A DNA stretch of 13,066 nucleotides from an uncultured Collinsella sp. Its GTDB lineage: Bacteria > Actinomycetota > Coriobacteriia > Coriobacteriales > Coriobacteriaceae. The DNA lies in contig URBM01000048.1 in NCBI GenBank assembly GCA_900545995.1, positions 1 through 13,066 of the forward strand, written 5' to 3'. The translations under genes and the position numbers were made by a program. The notes under the pieces were generated by a model. It ran no database searches. It was not told the origin of the DNA and was given only the letters and a program-made list of their open reading frames with translations. Shown here piece after piece: positions 7,333-12,966 of this stretch (position 1 is the first letter of the stretch; the number at the start of each line of letters is the position of its first letter).

Positions 7333-7458
7333 GCCATGCCCGGCGCCGGCCGTTTGATTTTTGTAGATTCCGCACGAGCCGAAGAGCACTAAATGTGCTC
7401 TTCGAGCGAGCCCAGGACCTGACCGAGCAAAAATCAAACGGCCGGCGCCGGGCATGGC
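7333..7458. repeat. 126-bp palindromic element: perfect 31-bp inverted arms with a nested 10-bp hairpin
   Basis: Positions 7333-7363 and 7428-7458 are exact reverse complements over 31 bp. The outer half is very GC-rich (CCCGGCGCCGGCCG) and the inner part is TTTGATTTTTG. Inside sits a second hairpin with 10-bp arms 7380-7389 and 7395-7404 (GAAGAGCAC core). The element lies between the converging polA and HAD genes and starts 7 nt past the HAD stop codon. Each strand reads a GC-rich palindrome followed by a T-rich tract, so it may act as a bidirectional terminator. It could equally be a small non-autonomous mobile or repeat element. I see no direct-repeat target duplication at its edges and no ORF in it. 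Confidence 0.9.
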
Positions 7459-7465
7459 GGCGAGT

Positions 7466-8293
7466 TTAACGAGCCGCCAAGATGGCGTCGATGAGCGTCA
7501 GTACGCCCCCGTCGTTGTTGCTCGGAATGCGCCACTTGGCGTGCGCGTTCATGTGCTCCTCGGCATTGTCCACGATAAAGCTGTGACCGACGCGCTCCAG
7601 CATGGGGATGTCGTTGTACGTATCGCCCACGGCGGCGGCGTCGGCGATATCGATGCCCAGGTGTTCGCACAGGTGCGCGACGCCGGCGCCCTTGTCGACG
7701 CCCAGGTTCATAAAGTCGATCCACTCGCGCCCGGCGTTGGTGACGTAGAGCTTGTCCGAGAACTCGGGGCTATAGGTCTCGCGGAAAGCGGGCTCGGCGT
7801 CGTAGTCGGGGAAGAAGACCGAAATCTTGTTGGACTCGAAATCAATGCCCTCAAAGCTGTCGACGTAGTTGATTGTGTTGTAGTAGACGCTGATCTCGTC
7901 GTGGTACTGATGGTCGCGGGCAAGCACGTAGAAATCGTCGAAGCAGCACAGGACGGGAACGGCGCGCGGGTCCTCCGAGGCACGGCTCAAGACCTGCTGA
8001 TACAGCGCCACATCGATGTTGCTCTTATAGATATAGTTGCCGCGATAGATGACGCAGGCTCCGTTGTCGGGACAAAAGGCGAGGCGGTTCTTGATGCCCT
8101 CGAACATCTCCTCAAGCTTGGGGGCCGGACGTCCGCTAGCGGGGCAGAACACGATGCCAGCCTCGGCGAGCTTGTCCAGGCGCTCATCAAGACCCTGAGG
8201 TAGCACGCGCTCGTCGGTGAGAAGCGTCTTGTCCATATCAACGGCGAGAATCTTAATGTTTCCAATATTGGCGTCCGATTCGTAAGTTTGCAT
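7466..8293 (-). CDS. Cof-type HAD-superfamily phosphatase (HAD-IIB)
   Basis: A 275-aa cytosolic sugar-phosphatase-like hydrolase. The four HAD motifs are present: motif I DMDKTLLTD (nucleophile D19, acid/base D21, with Lys in the position that is often Gly), motif II CPASGRP (S53), motif III K201 in GVDKGAG and motif IV GDTYND (D224, D228). A cap domain of the C2B type fits between about residues 85 and 185. Family members dephosphorylate sugar phosphates, FMN or other small phosphorylated metabolites; the substrate cannot be told here. The start at ATG 8293 is preceded by a weak AAAGG at 11 nt and by a consensus TATAAT. It is a single-gene unit, divergent from the argG leader and convergent with polA. 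Confidence 0.9.
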   Translation of the reverse strand: MQTYESDANIGNIKILAVDMDKTLLTDERVLPQGLDERLDKLAEAGIVFCPASGRPAPKLEEMFEGIKNRLAFCPDNGACVIYRGNYIYKSNIDVALYQQVLSRASEDPRAVPVLCCFDDFYVLARDHQYHDEISVYYNTINYVDSFEGIDFESNKISVFFPDYDAEPAFRETYSPEFSDKLYVTNAGREWIDFMNLGVDKGAGVAHLCEHLGIDIADAAAVGDTYNDIPMLERVGHSFIVDNAEEHMNAHAKWRIPSNNDGGVLTLIDAILAAR

Positions 8294-8328
8294 AAAAGCG
8301 AGCCTTTCGTTTCGAAATTGTTTCAGAT

Positions 8329-8334
8329 ATTATA
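8329..8334 (-). promoter_or_regulatory. -10 element for the HAD phosphatase gene
   Basis: A consensus TATAAT on the minus strand ends 35 bp before the ATG at 8293, predicting a start near 8322 and a short leader. No clear -35 at 17 bp; the call rests on the perfect -10. Confidence 0.5.
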
Positions 8335-8436
8335 ACCATCAACTCGTAGTCAGGCGTATTTTCGCAGGAGCGCAGCGTATTTGCACTGCATTTCACAAAC
8401 TAATGAAAAAACTTTTCAGAAATTTGAATTTGTCGC

Positions 8437-8464
8437 TTGTGCAGCGGGCACTTTATCGTAATAT
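8437..8464 (+). promoter_or_regulatory. argG: Candidate promoter of the argG leader transcript
   Basis: TTGTGC (8437-8442) and TAATAT (8459-8464) are spaced 16 bp, predicting a start near 8471, about 97 nt before the leader peptide. A second possibility, TTACCG (8501-8506) and TACGAT (8523-8528), also at 16 bp, would give a leader of about 33 nt. Just upstream is a 15-bp palindrome TGAAAAAACTTTTCA (8404-8418). The rest of 8335-8567 holds no gene that I can support. Confidence 0.45.
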
Positions 8465-8567
8465 AGCGACCATCGAAAACGGAGACGGAAAAACAACCGC
8501 TTACCGAGGAAAAGGTACCGTTTACGATATTAGAATTGCGCCCGGCGATAGGTGAAAGGAGAGGCAG

Positions 8568-8642
8568 ATGCAGTTCGTAAAGATCATCACCACTGCAGAC
8601 AATGCCATCCGACGCCAGCGCGCAATTTCCCGACGACGATAA
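8568..8642 (+). CDS. Arginine-rich 24-aa leader peptide upstream of argG
   Basis: The ATG at 8568 follows a strong AAAGGAG (8555-8561) with 6 nt spacing. The peptide starts MQFVKIITTADN and ends RRQRAISRRR before TAA at 8640-8642. Six of the 24 residues are Arg, all in the last ten, and the final three codons are CGA CGA CGA. Four of the six Arg codons are CGA, whereas argG and its neighbours clearly favour CGC and CGT. It lies about 200 nt before argG, the second-last enzyme of arginine synthesis, and is followed by alternative RNA pairings and a U-tailed hairpin. This matches the layout of trp, his or leu leader peptides, with Arg as the sensed residue. No independent function of the peptide is expected. 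Translation and attenuation are inferred, not shown. Confidence 0.75.
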   Translation: MQFVKIITTADNAIRRQRAISRRR

Positions 8643-8753
8643 CAATCGTCTCTGTCCGCATGGGGCGAATTGCCTCAACAGAGTCATTTTGAGGTCGTTG
8701 GGTTTTAGCACGACATTGCTGCATGTTTCTAGGGCATGTATGTGCTGATTTTT
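8629..8753 (+). promoter_or_regulatory. Putative ribosome-mediated arginine attenuator of argG
   Basis: Three mutually exclusive pairings are visible. Region 1, CCCGACGAC (8629-8637, overlapping the last Arg codons), can pair over 9 bp, one of them G-U, with region 2, GTCGTTGGG (8694-8702). Region 2 (GTCGT, 8694-8698) can instead pair with region 3 (ACGAC, 8710-8714). Region 3 lies in the 5' arm of a stem-loop AGCAC (8707-8711)/GTGCT (8742-8746), extendable by ACAT/ATGT, which is followed by GATTTTT (8747-8753), a plausible intrinsic terminator. A compound hairpin (CTCTGT 8650-8655/ACAGAG 8678-8683) fills the interval. Model: a ribosome stalled on CGA codons covers region 1, 2-3 forms and transcription continues; with enough Arg-tRNA, 1-2 forms and the terminator folds. 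The terminator stem is interrupted and not very long, so this needs folding analysis. Confidence 0.55.
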
Positions 8754-8847
8754 GCTATTTAACCTGATATTGCACGGTATATGACCTTGAAATGACTTGC
8801 AACTGACCGATGTTCTAACTAGCTACCAAGGGCGAAAGGAAACAGCC

Positions 8848-10074
8848 ATGAGCAAGGAAAAAGTCGTTCTCGCATATTCCGGTGGTCTTGATACATCCGT
8901 ATGTGTCAAGTGGCTCCAGGACGAGAAGAATCTCGATGTCGTTTGTGTCTGCGGCAACGTGGGCCAGGAAGAGACCGGACTGGATGCCAAGAAGCAGAAG
9001 GCGCTCGACCTGGGCGTTCTCGATTGCCAGGTGCTCGACCTGCGCGACGAGTTCTCCGATGAGTTCCTGACTAAGGCCATCGCTGCAAACTCCATGTACG
9101 AGAATAAGTACCCGCTGCTCTCCGCTCTTTCCCGCCCGCTGCTCGCCAAGAAGCTTGTTGAGGTCGCCCACGAGTTTGGCGCGACCTACGTCGCCCACGG
9201 CTGCACCGGCAAGGGTAACGACCAGGTCCGTTTTGAGGCCGCCGTCAAGGCCCTCGACCCTGAGCTCAAGGTTATCGCCCCGGTGCGCGAGTGGGATCTG
9301 AAGTGCCGTCCCGACGAGGTCGCCTATGCCCACGCCCACAACGTGCCGGTTCCCGAGGGTGCCAACGACAACCCCTACTCCATCGACGACAACCTTTGGG
9401 GTCGTGCCATTGAGTGCGGCCACCTGGAGGATCCCTGGAACGAGCCGCTCGACGACGCCTGGGTTATGACCAAGAACCCCGAGGACACGCCGGACACCCC
9501 GACCTACACCGAGATTGAGTTTGAGGCCGGCAAGCCCGTCGCCGTAGACGGCAAGAAGATGAAGCTCTCCGAGATCGTCATCGCCCTCAACAAGATCTCC
9601 GGCGACAATGGCTTTGGCCGTCTCGATCTGGTCGAGGATCGCCTGGTGGGCCTTAAGAGCCGCGAGTGCTACGAGGTTCCCGGCGCCCTGACGCTCATCA
9701 CCGCCCACAAGGCGCTCGAGGACATCTGCGTCGAGGGCGACCTGCTCAAGACCAAGATCGAGCTCGAGCAGGATTGGGCCACCGCCGTGTACAACGGCCA
9801 GTGGTACAGCCCGCTCAAAAACGCGCTCGATGCCTTTATGGCCGATACCCAGAAGTTCGTGACCGGCACTGTTCGTCTGAAGTTCTTTAAGGGCAACTGC
9901 CATGTCGTCGGCCGCAAGAGCCCCTTCAGCCTCTACGACTACGGTCTGGCTACCTACGACCGCGACACCACGTTTGACGAGAAGGCCAGCGCCGGCTTTA
10001 TCGAGATCGATACGCTGTCGCTCAAGACGTGGGCAAAGGTCCAGGGCCCCAGCTCTGCTGCCGCCCAGGCCTAG
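8848..10074 (+). CDS. argG: Argininosuccinate synthase
   Basis: Joins citrulline and aspartate using ATP to form argininosuccinate, the seventh step from glutamate to arginine, in the cytosol. The 408-aa length is normal. The N-terminal PP-loop AYSGGLDTSV (residues 9-18) binds ATP. Also present are GNVGQEE, AHGCTGKGNDQVRFE, the citrulline/aspartate region NPYSIDDNLWGRAIE, KNPEDTPDTPTYTEIEFEAG and RLDLVEDRLVGLKSRECYEVPG. The start MSKEKVVLAYSGG follows GAAAGGA with normal spacing; upstream in-frame TTG starts add no family sequence. The gene is preceded by a roughly 380-nt leader with an Arg-rich peptide and candidate attenuator. argH, usually adjacent, is separated from it by 522 bp. Confidence 0.98.
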   Translation: MSKEKVVLAYSGGLDTSVCVKWLQDEKNLDVVCVCGNVGQEETGLDAKKQKALDLGVLDCQVLDLRDEFSDEFLTKAIAANSMYENKYPLLSALSRPLLAKKLVEVAHEFGATYVAHGCTGKGNDQVRFEAAVKALDPELKVIAPVREWDLKCRPDEVAYAHAHNVPVPEGANDNPYSIDDNLWGRAIECGHLEDPWNEPLDDAWVMTKNPEDTPDTPTYTEIEFEAGKPVAVDGKKMKLSEIVIALNKISGDNGFGRLDLVEDRLVGLKSRECYEVPGALTLITAHKALEDICVEGDLLKTKIELEQDWATAVYNGQWYSPLKNALDAFMADTQKFVTGTVRLKFFKGNCHVVGRKSPFSLYDYGLATYDRDTTFDEKASAGFIEIDTLSLKTWAKVQGPSSAAAQA

Positions 10075-10116
10075 CGCCTCCTTCCCTTGGTATCCGCGCG
10101 GCCCATCCGCGTGATA

Positions 10117-10152
10117 CATAACGGGCGCACGGGGTCCCTACCTTTCGTTATG
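10117..10152 (+). other. Inverted repeat in the argG 3' region
   Basis: CATAACG (10117-10123) and CGTTATG (10146-10152) are perfect 7-bp arms around a 22-nt loop that itself contains GGG/CCC. Just before it, CGCGG/CCGCG (within 10096-10111) can form another small stem. These lie between the argG stop and the stronger hairpin at 10228. They may be 3'-end mRNA structure or an RNA leader element of the next ORF; there is no U-run directly after. Nothing else is evident in 10075-10227. Confidence 0.35.
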
Positions 10153-10227
10153 CTTGCTGACACTTCTTAACATCGGTGGCCCCTACGTTCCGCCCGCATA
10201 TATGATGCCGCGTCTGCGGCTGAGTCC

Positions 10228-10257
10228 GAGCCCCGCCGGGGTTGTCCGGCGGGGCTC
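10228..10257 (+). terminator. GC-rich stem-loop, probable argG terminator
   Basis: GAGCCCCGCC (10228-10237) pairs perfectly with GGCGGGGCTC (10248-10257) around a 10-nt loop, followed by CTTCTATCAATTT. The U-tract is weak, but the stem is strong and lies 154 nt after the argG stop. It is also 51 nt before the start of a 56-aa ORF, so it could act as an attenuator for that ORF if transcription comes from upstream. Confidence 0.65.
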
Positions 10258-10307
10258 CTTCTATCAATTTGGCGGCTCTGCGCCTATATATATGAGGAGT
10301 ATCCATT

Positions 10308-10478
10308 ATGTTCAATGCTATCGCGCATGCTTTACTTGCCCTCGCGCCCGAGTTCGATGCTGCAAAGGTCGAGGATGTCCCTATGAGCCTGAAAGCCTGG
10401 ATCGATGGTTCGCAGGGCAACATCCGGAGGGAGACGTTGGGCGCCAAGTGCATGGCGCGTCACTTCTTTGCAAATTAG
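10308..10478 (+). CDS. Uncharacterised 56-aa small protein between argG and argH
   Basis: I do not recognise it. The ATG at 10308 follows AGGAG (10295-10299) with 8 nt spacing, and the frame runs to TAG at 10476-10478. The protein begins MFNAIAHALLALAPEFDAAK, a mildly amphipathic helix-like stretch, and ends RRETLGAKCMARHFFAN. There is no signal peptide or clear membrane segment and a single cysteine near the C-terminus. Codon use resembles the neighbours. It is co-directional with argG and argH, with a hairpin 51 nt upstream and 118 nt to the argH start. An A/T stretch TATATATATG just before the ribosome binding site could be a -10, but it would leave almost no leader. Function unknown; even its expression is unproven. 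Confidence 0.6.
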   Translation: MFNAIAHALLALAPEFDAAKVEDVPMSLKAWIDGSQGNIRRETLGAKCMARHFFAN

Positions 10479-10596
10479 CCACATGGCCCCGCGCGCGGCA
10501 GGGAGTGTGTAAAACTAGCGGTTGATAAATCGCTTTAGCGACAGGGCACATTGCTTTGGACGCTTGTTTTGGTATTTGGAGAAAGGAGACGGTTCC

Positions 10597-12027
10597 ATGG
10601 CTCTTTGGGGCGGTCGTTTTGAGGCGGGCGTGGCCGAGGTCACGCAGGAGTTTGGCGCGTCGCTGCCGGTCGACAAACATCTCTATAAGCAGGATATCGC
10701 CGGCTCTAAGGCGCATGCCAAGATGTTGGCCGCCCAGGGCATCATCAGTGCCGAGGACGAGCAGGCGATTGCCAAGGGCCTGACCGGAATCGAACAGGAT
10801 ATCGATGCCGGCAACTTCACCTTCGATATCAACGATGAGGACATTCATATGTCCATCGAGAGCGAGCTGACGCGTCGCATCGGCGAGGCTGGCAAGCGCT
10901 TGCATACTGGGCGTTCGCGCAACGACCAGGTGGCGACCGATACGCGCCTGGGCGTCAAGGCGCTGGCCAAGGAGCTCATGGAGGCCAATCTTGAGCTGCG
11001 CCATGTGCTGGTGGATGCGGCCAAGAAGTACGACAAGGTGATTCTGCCGGGCTACACGCATATGCAGCACGCTCAGCCCGTGCTGCTGTCGCATCATCTG
11101 CTGGCGTATTCCTGGATGTTCGCGCGCGACTTTACACGCCTGAAGGCCGCCTTTGATGCCGCCGACAACTGCCCGCTGGGTGCTGCCGCGCTTGCCGGTA
11201 CGAGCTATCCGCTCGATCGTCAGATGACGGCTGCCGAACTTGGCTTTGCGGGCGTGATCCCCAATTCGCTCGATGCTGTTTCCGACCGTGATTTCCTGCT
11301 CGATTTGCATTACGCCGGTTCCGTCATGGCCATGCACCTGTCGCGTCTTTCCGAGGAGATCGTGCTGTGGTCGAGCTCCGAATTTGGCTTTATCACGCTT
11401 TCCGACTCGTACTCCACCGGCTCGTCTATCATGCCGCAGAAGAAGAACCCCGACTTTGCCGAGCTTATCCGCGGCAAGAGCGGTCGCGTGTACGGCAACC
11501 TGGTGCAGCTGCTGGTAACCATGAAGGGCTTGCCGCTTGCTTATAACAAGGACTTGCAGGAGGACAAGGAGGGCGCGCTCGATACCGCCCATACGCTCAT
11601 GCAGTGCCTGTCCGTTATGGCCGGAATGATTTCGACTTGGACCGTCAACGAGGATGCCATGGCGCGCGAGTGCGGCGTGGGGCACCTTGCCGCTACCGAT
11701 GTTGCCGATTACCTGGCCAAGCGTGGCCTGCCGTTCCGCGAGGCACATGCCGTGGTGGGGCATCTGGTTCTGATGTGTGAGAAGCGCGGCTGCAATCTTG
11801 AGGACCTGCCGTTTGAGGTGTTTCAGGGGGCAAGCCCGCTCTTTGAACGCGATATTACCGAGGCGCTCGACATCCCGTCGATTGTCGCCGCGCGCACGAC
11901 CGAGGGCGGCACCGCTCCTGCCGCCGTTGCCGTGCAGTTGCAGCGTGCCGAGGCACAGCTCGTGGCTGACGAGGGAGTGTTTGGATCGCTGACCAAGGTC
12001 GTCGAGATGGGTCACGGGGCAAAGTAG
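10597..12027 (+). CDS. argH: Argininosuccinate lyase
   Basis: Cleaves argininosuccinate to arginine and fumarate, the last step of arginine synthesis; a homotetrameric cytosolic enzyme of the fumarase/aspartase superfamily. At 476 aa it is slightly longer than the usual 455-470. Family segments are MALWGGRF at the start, DIHMSIESELTRRIG, HTGRSRNDQVATDTRL, YTHMQHAQPVLLSHHLLAY and the superfamily signature GSSIMPQKKNPD at about residues 275-286 with the catalytic serine loop. The C-terminal part has VGHLAATDVADYLAKRGLPFREAH. The start at 10597 has AAAGGAG upstream at good spacing; an in-frame ATG 25 codons earlier lacks family sequence. Upstream is a small palindrome TCGCT-TT-AGCGA (10530-10541). 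A U-tailed hairpin follows the gene, making it a separate unit from ndk. Confidence 0.98.
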   Translation: MALWGGRFEAGVAEVTQEFGASLPVDKHLYKQDIAGSKAHAKMLAAQGIISAEDEQAIAKGLTGIEQDIDAGNFTFDINDEDIHMSIESELTRRIGEAGKRLHTGRSRNDQVATDTRLGVKALAKELMEANLELRHVLVDAAKKYDKVILPGYTHMQHAQPVLLSHHLLAYSWMFARDFTRLKAAFDAADNCPLGAAALAGTSYPLDRQMTAAELGFAGVIPNSLDAVSDRDFLLDLHYAGSVMAMHLSRLSEEIVLWSSSEFGFITLSDSYSTGSSIMPQKKNPDFAELIRGKSGRVYGNLVQLLVTMKGLPLAYNKDLQEDKEGALDTAHTLMQCLSVMAGMISTWTVNEDAMARECGVGHLAATDVADYLAKRGLPFREAHAVVGHLVLMCEKRGCNLEDLPFEVFQGASPLFERDITEALDIPSIVAARTTEGGTAPAAVAVQLQRAEAQLVADEGVFGSLTKVVEMGHGAK

Positions 12028-12076
12028 AGGTTTGGCTGAAGCCGTTTTGGCCATGTATTGATAAATCGTTTTGCTT

Positions 12077-12110
12077 TACGGGCGTCTGCTGATGTGGGCG
12101 TCCGTATTTT
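12077..12110 (+). terminator. Intrinsic terminator of argH
   Basis: TACGGGCG (12077-12084) pairs with CGTCCGTA (12099-12106) over 8 bp including one G-U, with a 14-nt loop and TTTT (12107-12110) directly after. It lies 49 nt past the argH stop. Confidence 0.75.
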
Positions 12111-12318
12111 GTTGCTATGGGGGAGGGGCTTGTCGAGAACTTCTGTAGGACCTTTGGGCAGGTTGTGAAGGGGGTACGTTCGCGGGTGGCAACCGACCGT
12201 CTGCTCTGTTCGATGCGGTTGATGGGCGGTCGGATGGTACTCTAATCGGGCTTCGAAACAGAAGTGACACATATGGAGCGCTTTAATAAATTGCAACGTT
12301 TCAATAAACAGCTTTTTG
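12111..12318. other. Intergenic stretch between argH terminator and ndk promoter
   Basis: No supported gene. It contains a perfect 7-bp inverted repeat CCGACCG (12193-12199)/CGGTCGG (12227-12233) with a 27-nt loop, and an A/T-rich segment with two similar units TTTAATAAA and TTTCAATAAA (about 12281-12308) just before the ndk promoter that could bind a regulator. A 16-codon ORF at 12273 lacks a ribosome binding site. Confidence 0.4.
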
Positions 12319-12347
12319 TTTAACTGCAGCTAAAACTCTGTTACGAT
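12319..12347 (+). promoter_or_regulatory. ndk: Candidate sigma-A type promoter of ndk
   Basis: TTTAAC (12319-12324) and TACGAT (12342-12347) with 17-bp spacing predict a start near 12354 and a leader of about 57 nt before the ndk ATG. Both hexamers are fair matches and the spacing is ideal. Confidence 0.6.
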
Positions 12348-12410
12348 GCAGTCCAGGCGGGTGCCGGAATGGGACTTGGGCACGCGCGAACCTACTTGAA
12401 AGGCTACCTT

Positions 12411-12815
12411 ATGGCTATCGAGAAGACCTTCATCATGATTAAGCCCGACGCGGTGCGCGATCGCAAAATCGGCGAGATTGTTGCTCGCATTGAGCGCAGC
12501 GGCCTTGTCATCGAGCGCATGGAGATGACCACGCTCGAGCGCGCTACCGTCGAGGAGCACTACGCCCATCTGGCCGACAAGCCCTTCTTTGGCGGTCTCT
12601 GCGACTTTATGACGAGCGGTCCGGTCGTCAAGATGGTCGTTTCCGGTCTCTCCGCTGTTGCTAAGATGCGCACCCTCATGGGCGCTACTAATCCGCTTGA
12701 CGCTGCTCCTGGTACCATCCGCGGCGACTTTGCCGTCGATGTCAACGCCAACGTGATCCACGGCTCAGACTGCCTGGAGAACGCCGAGATTGAGATCAAG
12801 CGCTTCTTTGGCTAA
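12411..12815 (+). CDS. ndk: Nucleoside diphosphate kinase
   Basis: Transfers the gamma-phosphate of ATP to NDPs and dNDPs through a phosphohistidine, balancing nucleotide pools. The 134-aa length is typical. The active-site set is complete by position: K11 in IKPDAV, Y51, F59, R87, T93 in MGATNP, R104 in GTIRGDFA, N114 and the phosphorylated H117 in NVIHGSD. The usual GEN in the helix before MGATNP is replaced by SGLSAVAKMR, a mild variation away from the catalytic residues. The start MAIEKTFIMIKPDAV follows GAAAGG; the longer in-frame start at 12369 lies in the leader. It is monocistronic, with a promoter at 12319-12347 and a U-tailed terminator at 12856. Confidence 0.98.
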   Translation: MAIEKTFIMIKPDAVRDRKIGEIVARIERSGLVIERMEMTTLERATVEEHYAHLADKPFFGGLCDFMTSGPVVKMVVSGLSAVAKMRTLMGATNPLDAAPGTIRGDFAVDVNANVIHGSDCLENAEIEIKRFFG

Positions 12816-12855
12816 ACCAGCTTTGACTCCTTAAAGCTGTTAGCGTGTGGCTTGG

Positions 12856-12890
12856 GCGCCGCGGAACTCCATCCGCGGCGCTCTTTTATT
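12856..12890 (+). terminator. Intrinsic terminator of ndk
   Basis: GCGCCGCGG (12856-12864) pairs perfectly with CCGCGGCGC (12873-12881) around an 8-nt loop, followed by TCTTTTATT. It lies 40 nt after the ndk stop. Confidence 0.9.
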
Positions 12891-12903
12891 CCAAAATCTA
12901 TGA

Positions 12904-12940
12904 AGGGGCCCGCTCGGACATGTGTTCCGAGCGGGCCCCT
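12904..12940 (-). terminator. Strong stem-loop, probable terminator of the rpiB-type gene
   Basis: Perfect 15-bp arms 12904-12918 and 12926-12940 (core GGGGCCCGCTCGG) with a 7-nt loop. It lies 26 nt past the stop of the minus-strand gene at 12967. The minus-strand U-tract is delayed and weak (TTCATAGATTTTGG). It may also back up ndk termination. Confidence 0.7.
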
Positions 12941-12966
12941 GCTGTTAGCTTGTGGCACTGAATAGT

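Noticed and set aside
7333..7458. Integron attC site or recombination site reading of the long palindrome
   Set aside because: The arms are perfectly complementary, without the bulged bases and conserved core sites of attC, and no integrase or cassette genes are nearby.
8400..8711. 103-codon minus-strand ORF across the argG leader
   Set aside because: No ribosome binding site and low-complexity Ser/Leu/Cys composition; the plus strand carries the Arg leader peptide and attenuator in the same place.
8815..10119. 434-codon minus-strand open frame
   Set aside because: Antisense shadow of argG; no recognisable domain and no ribosome binding site context.
10154..10525. 123-codon plus-strand ORF upstream of argH
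   Set aside because: It runs through the GC-rich terminator-like stem and yields Cys/Arg/Pro-rich nonsense; the overlapping 56-aa frame has the good ribosome binding site.
10381..12054. 557-codon minus-strand open frame
   Set aside because: Antisense shadow of argH; the His/Arg/Leu-rich composition reflects complementary codons.
10522..12068. 11-bp direct repeat TTGATAAATCG on either side of argH (10522 and 12058)
   Set aside because: Shared 11-mers are expected by chance in a 13-kb window; no longer similarity or inverted ends suggest a mobile unit.
12273..12323. 16-codon ORF upstream of ndk (MERFNK...), considered as a second leader peptide
   Set aside because: No Shine-Dalgarno, it overlaps the ndk -35, and there is no enrichment of codons related to ndk function.
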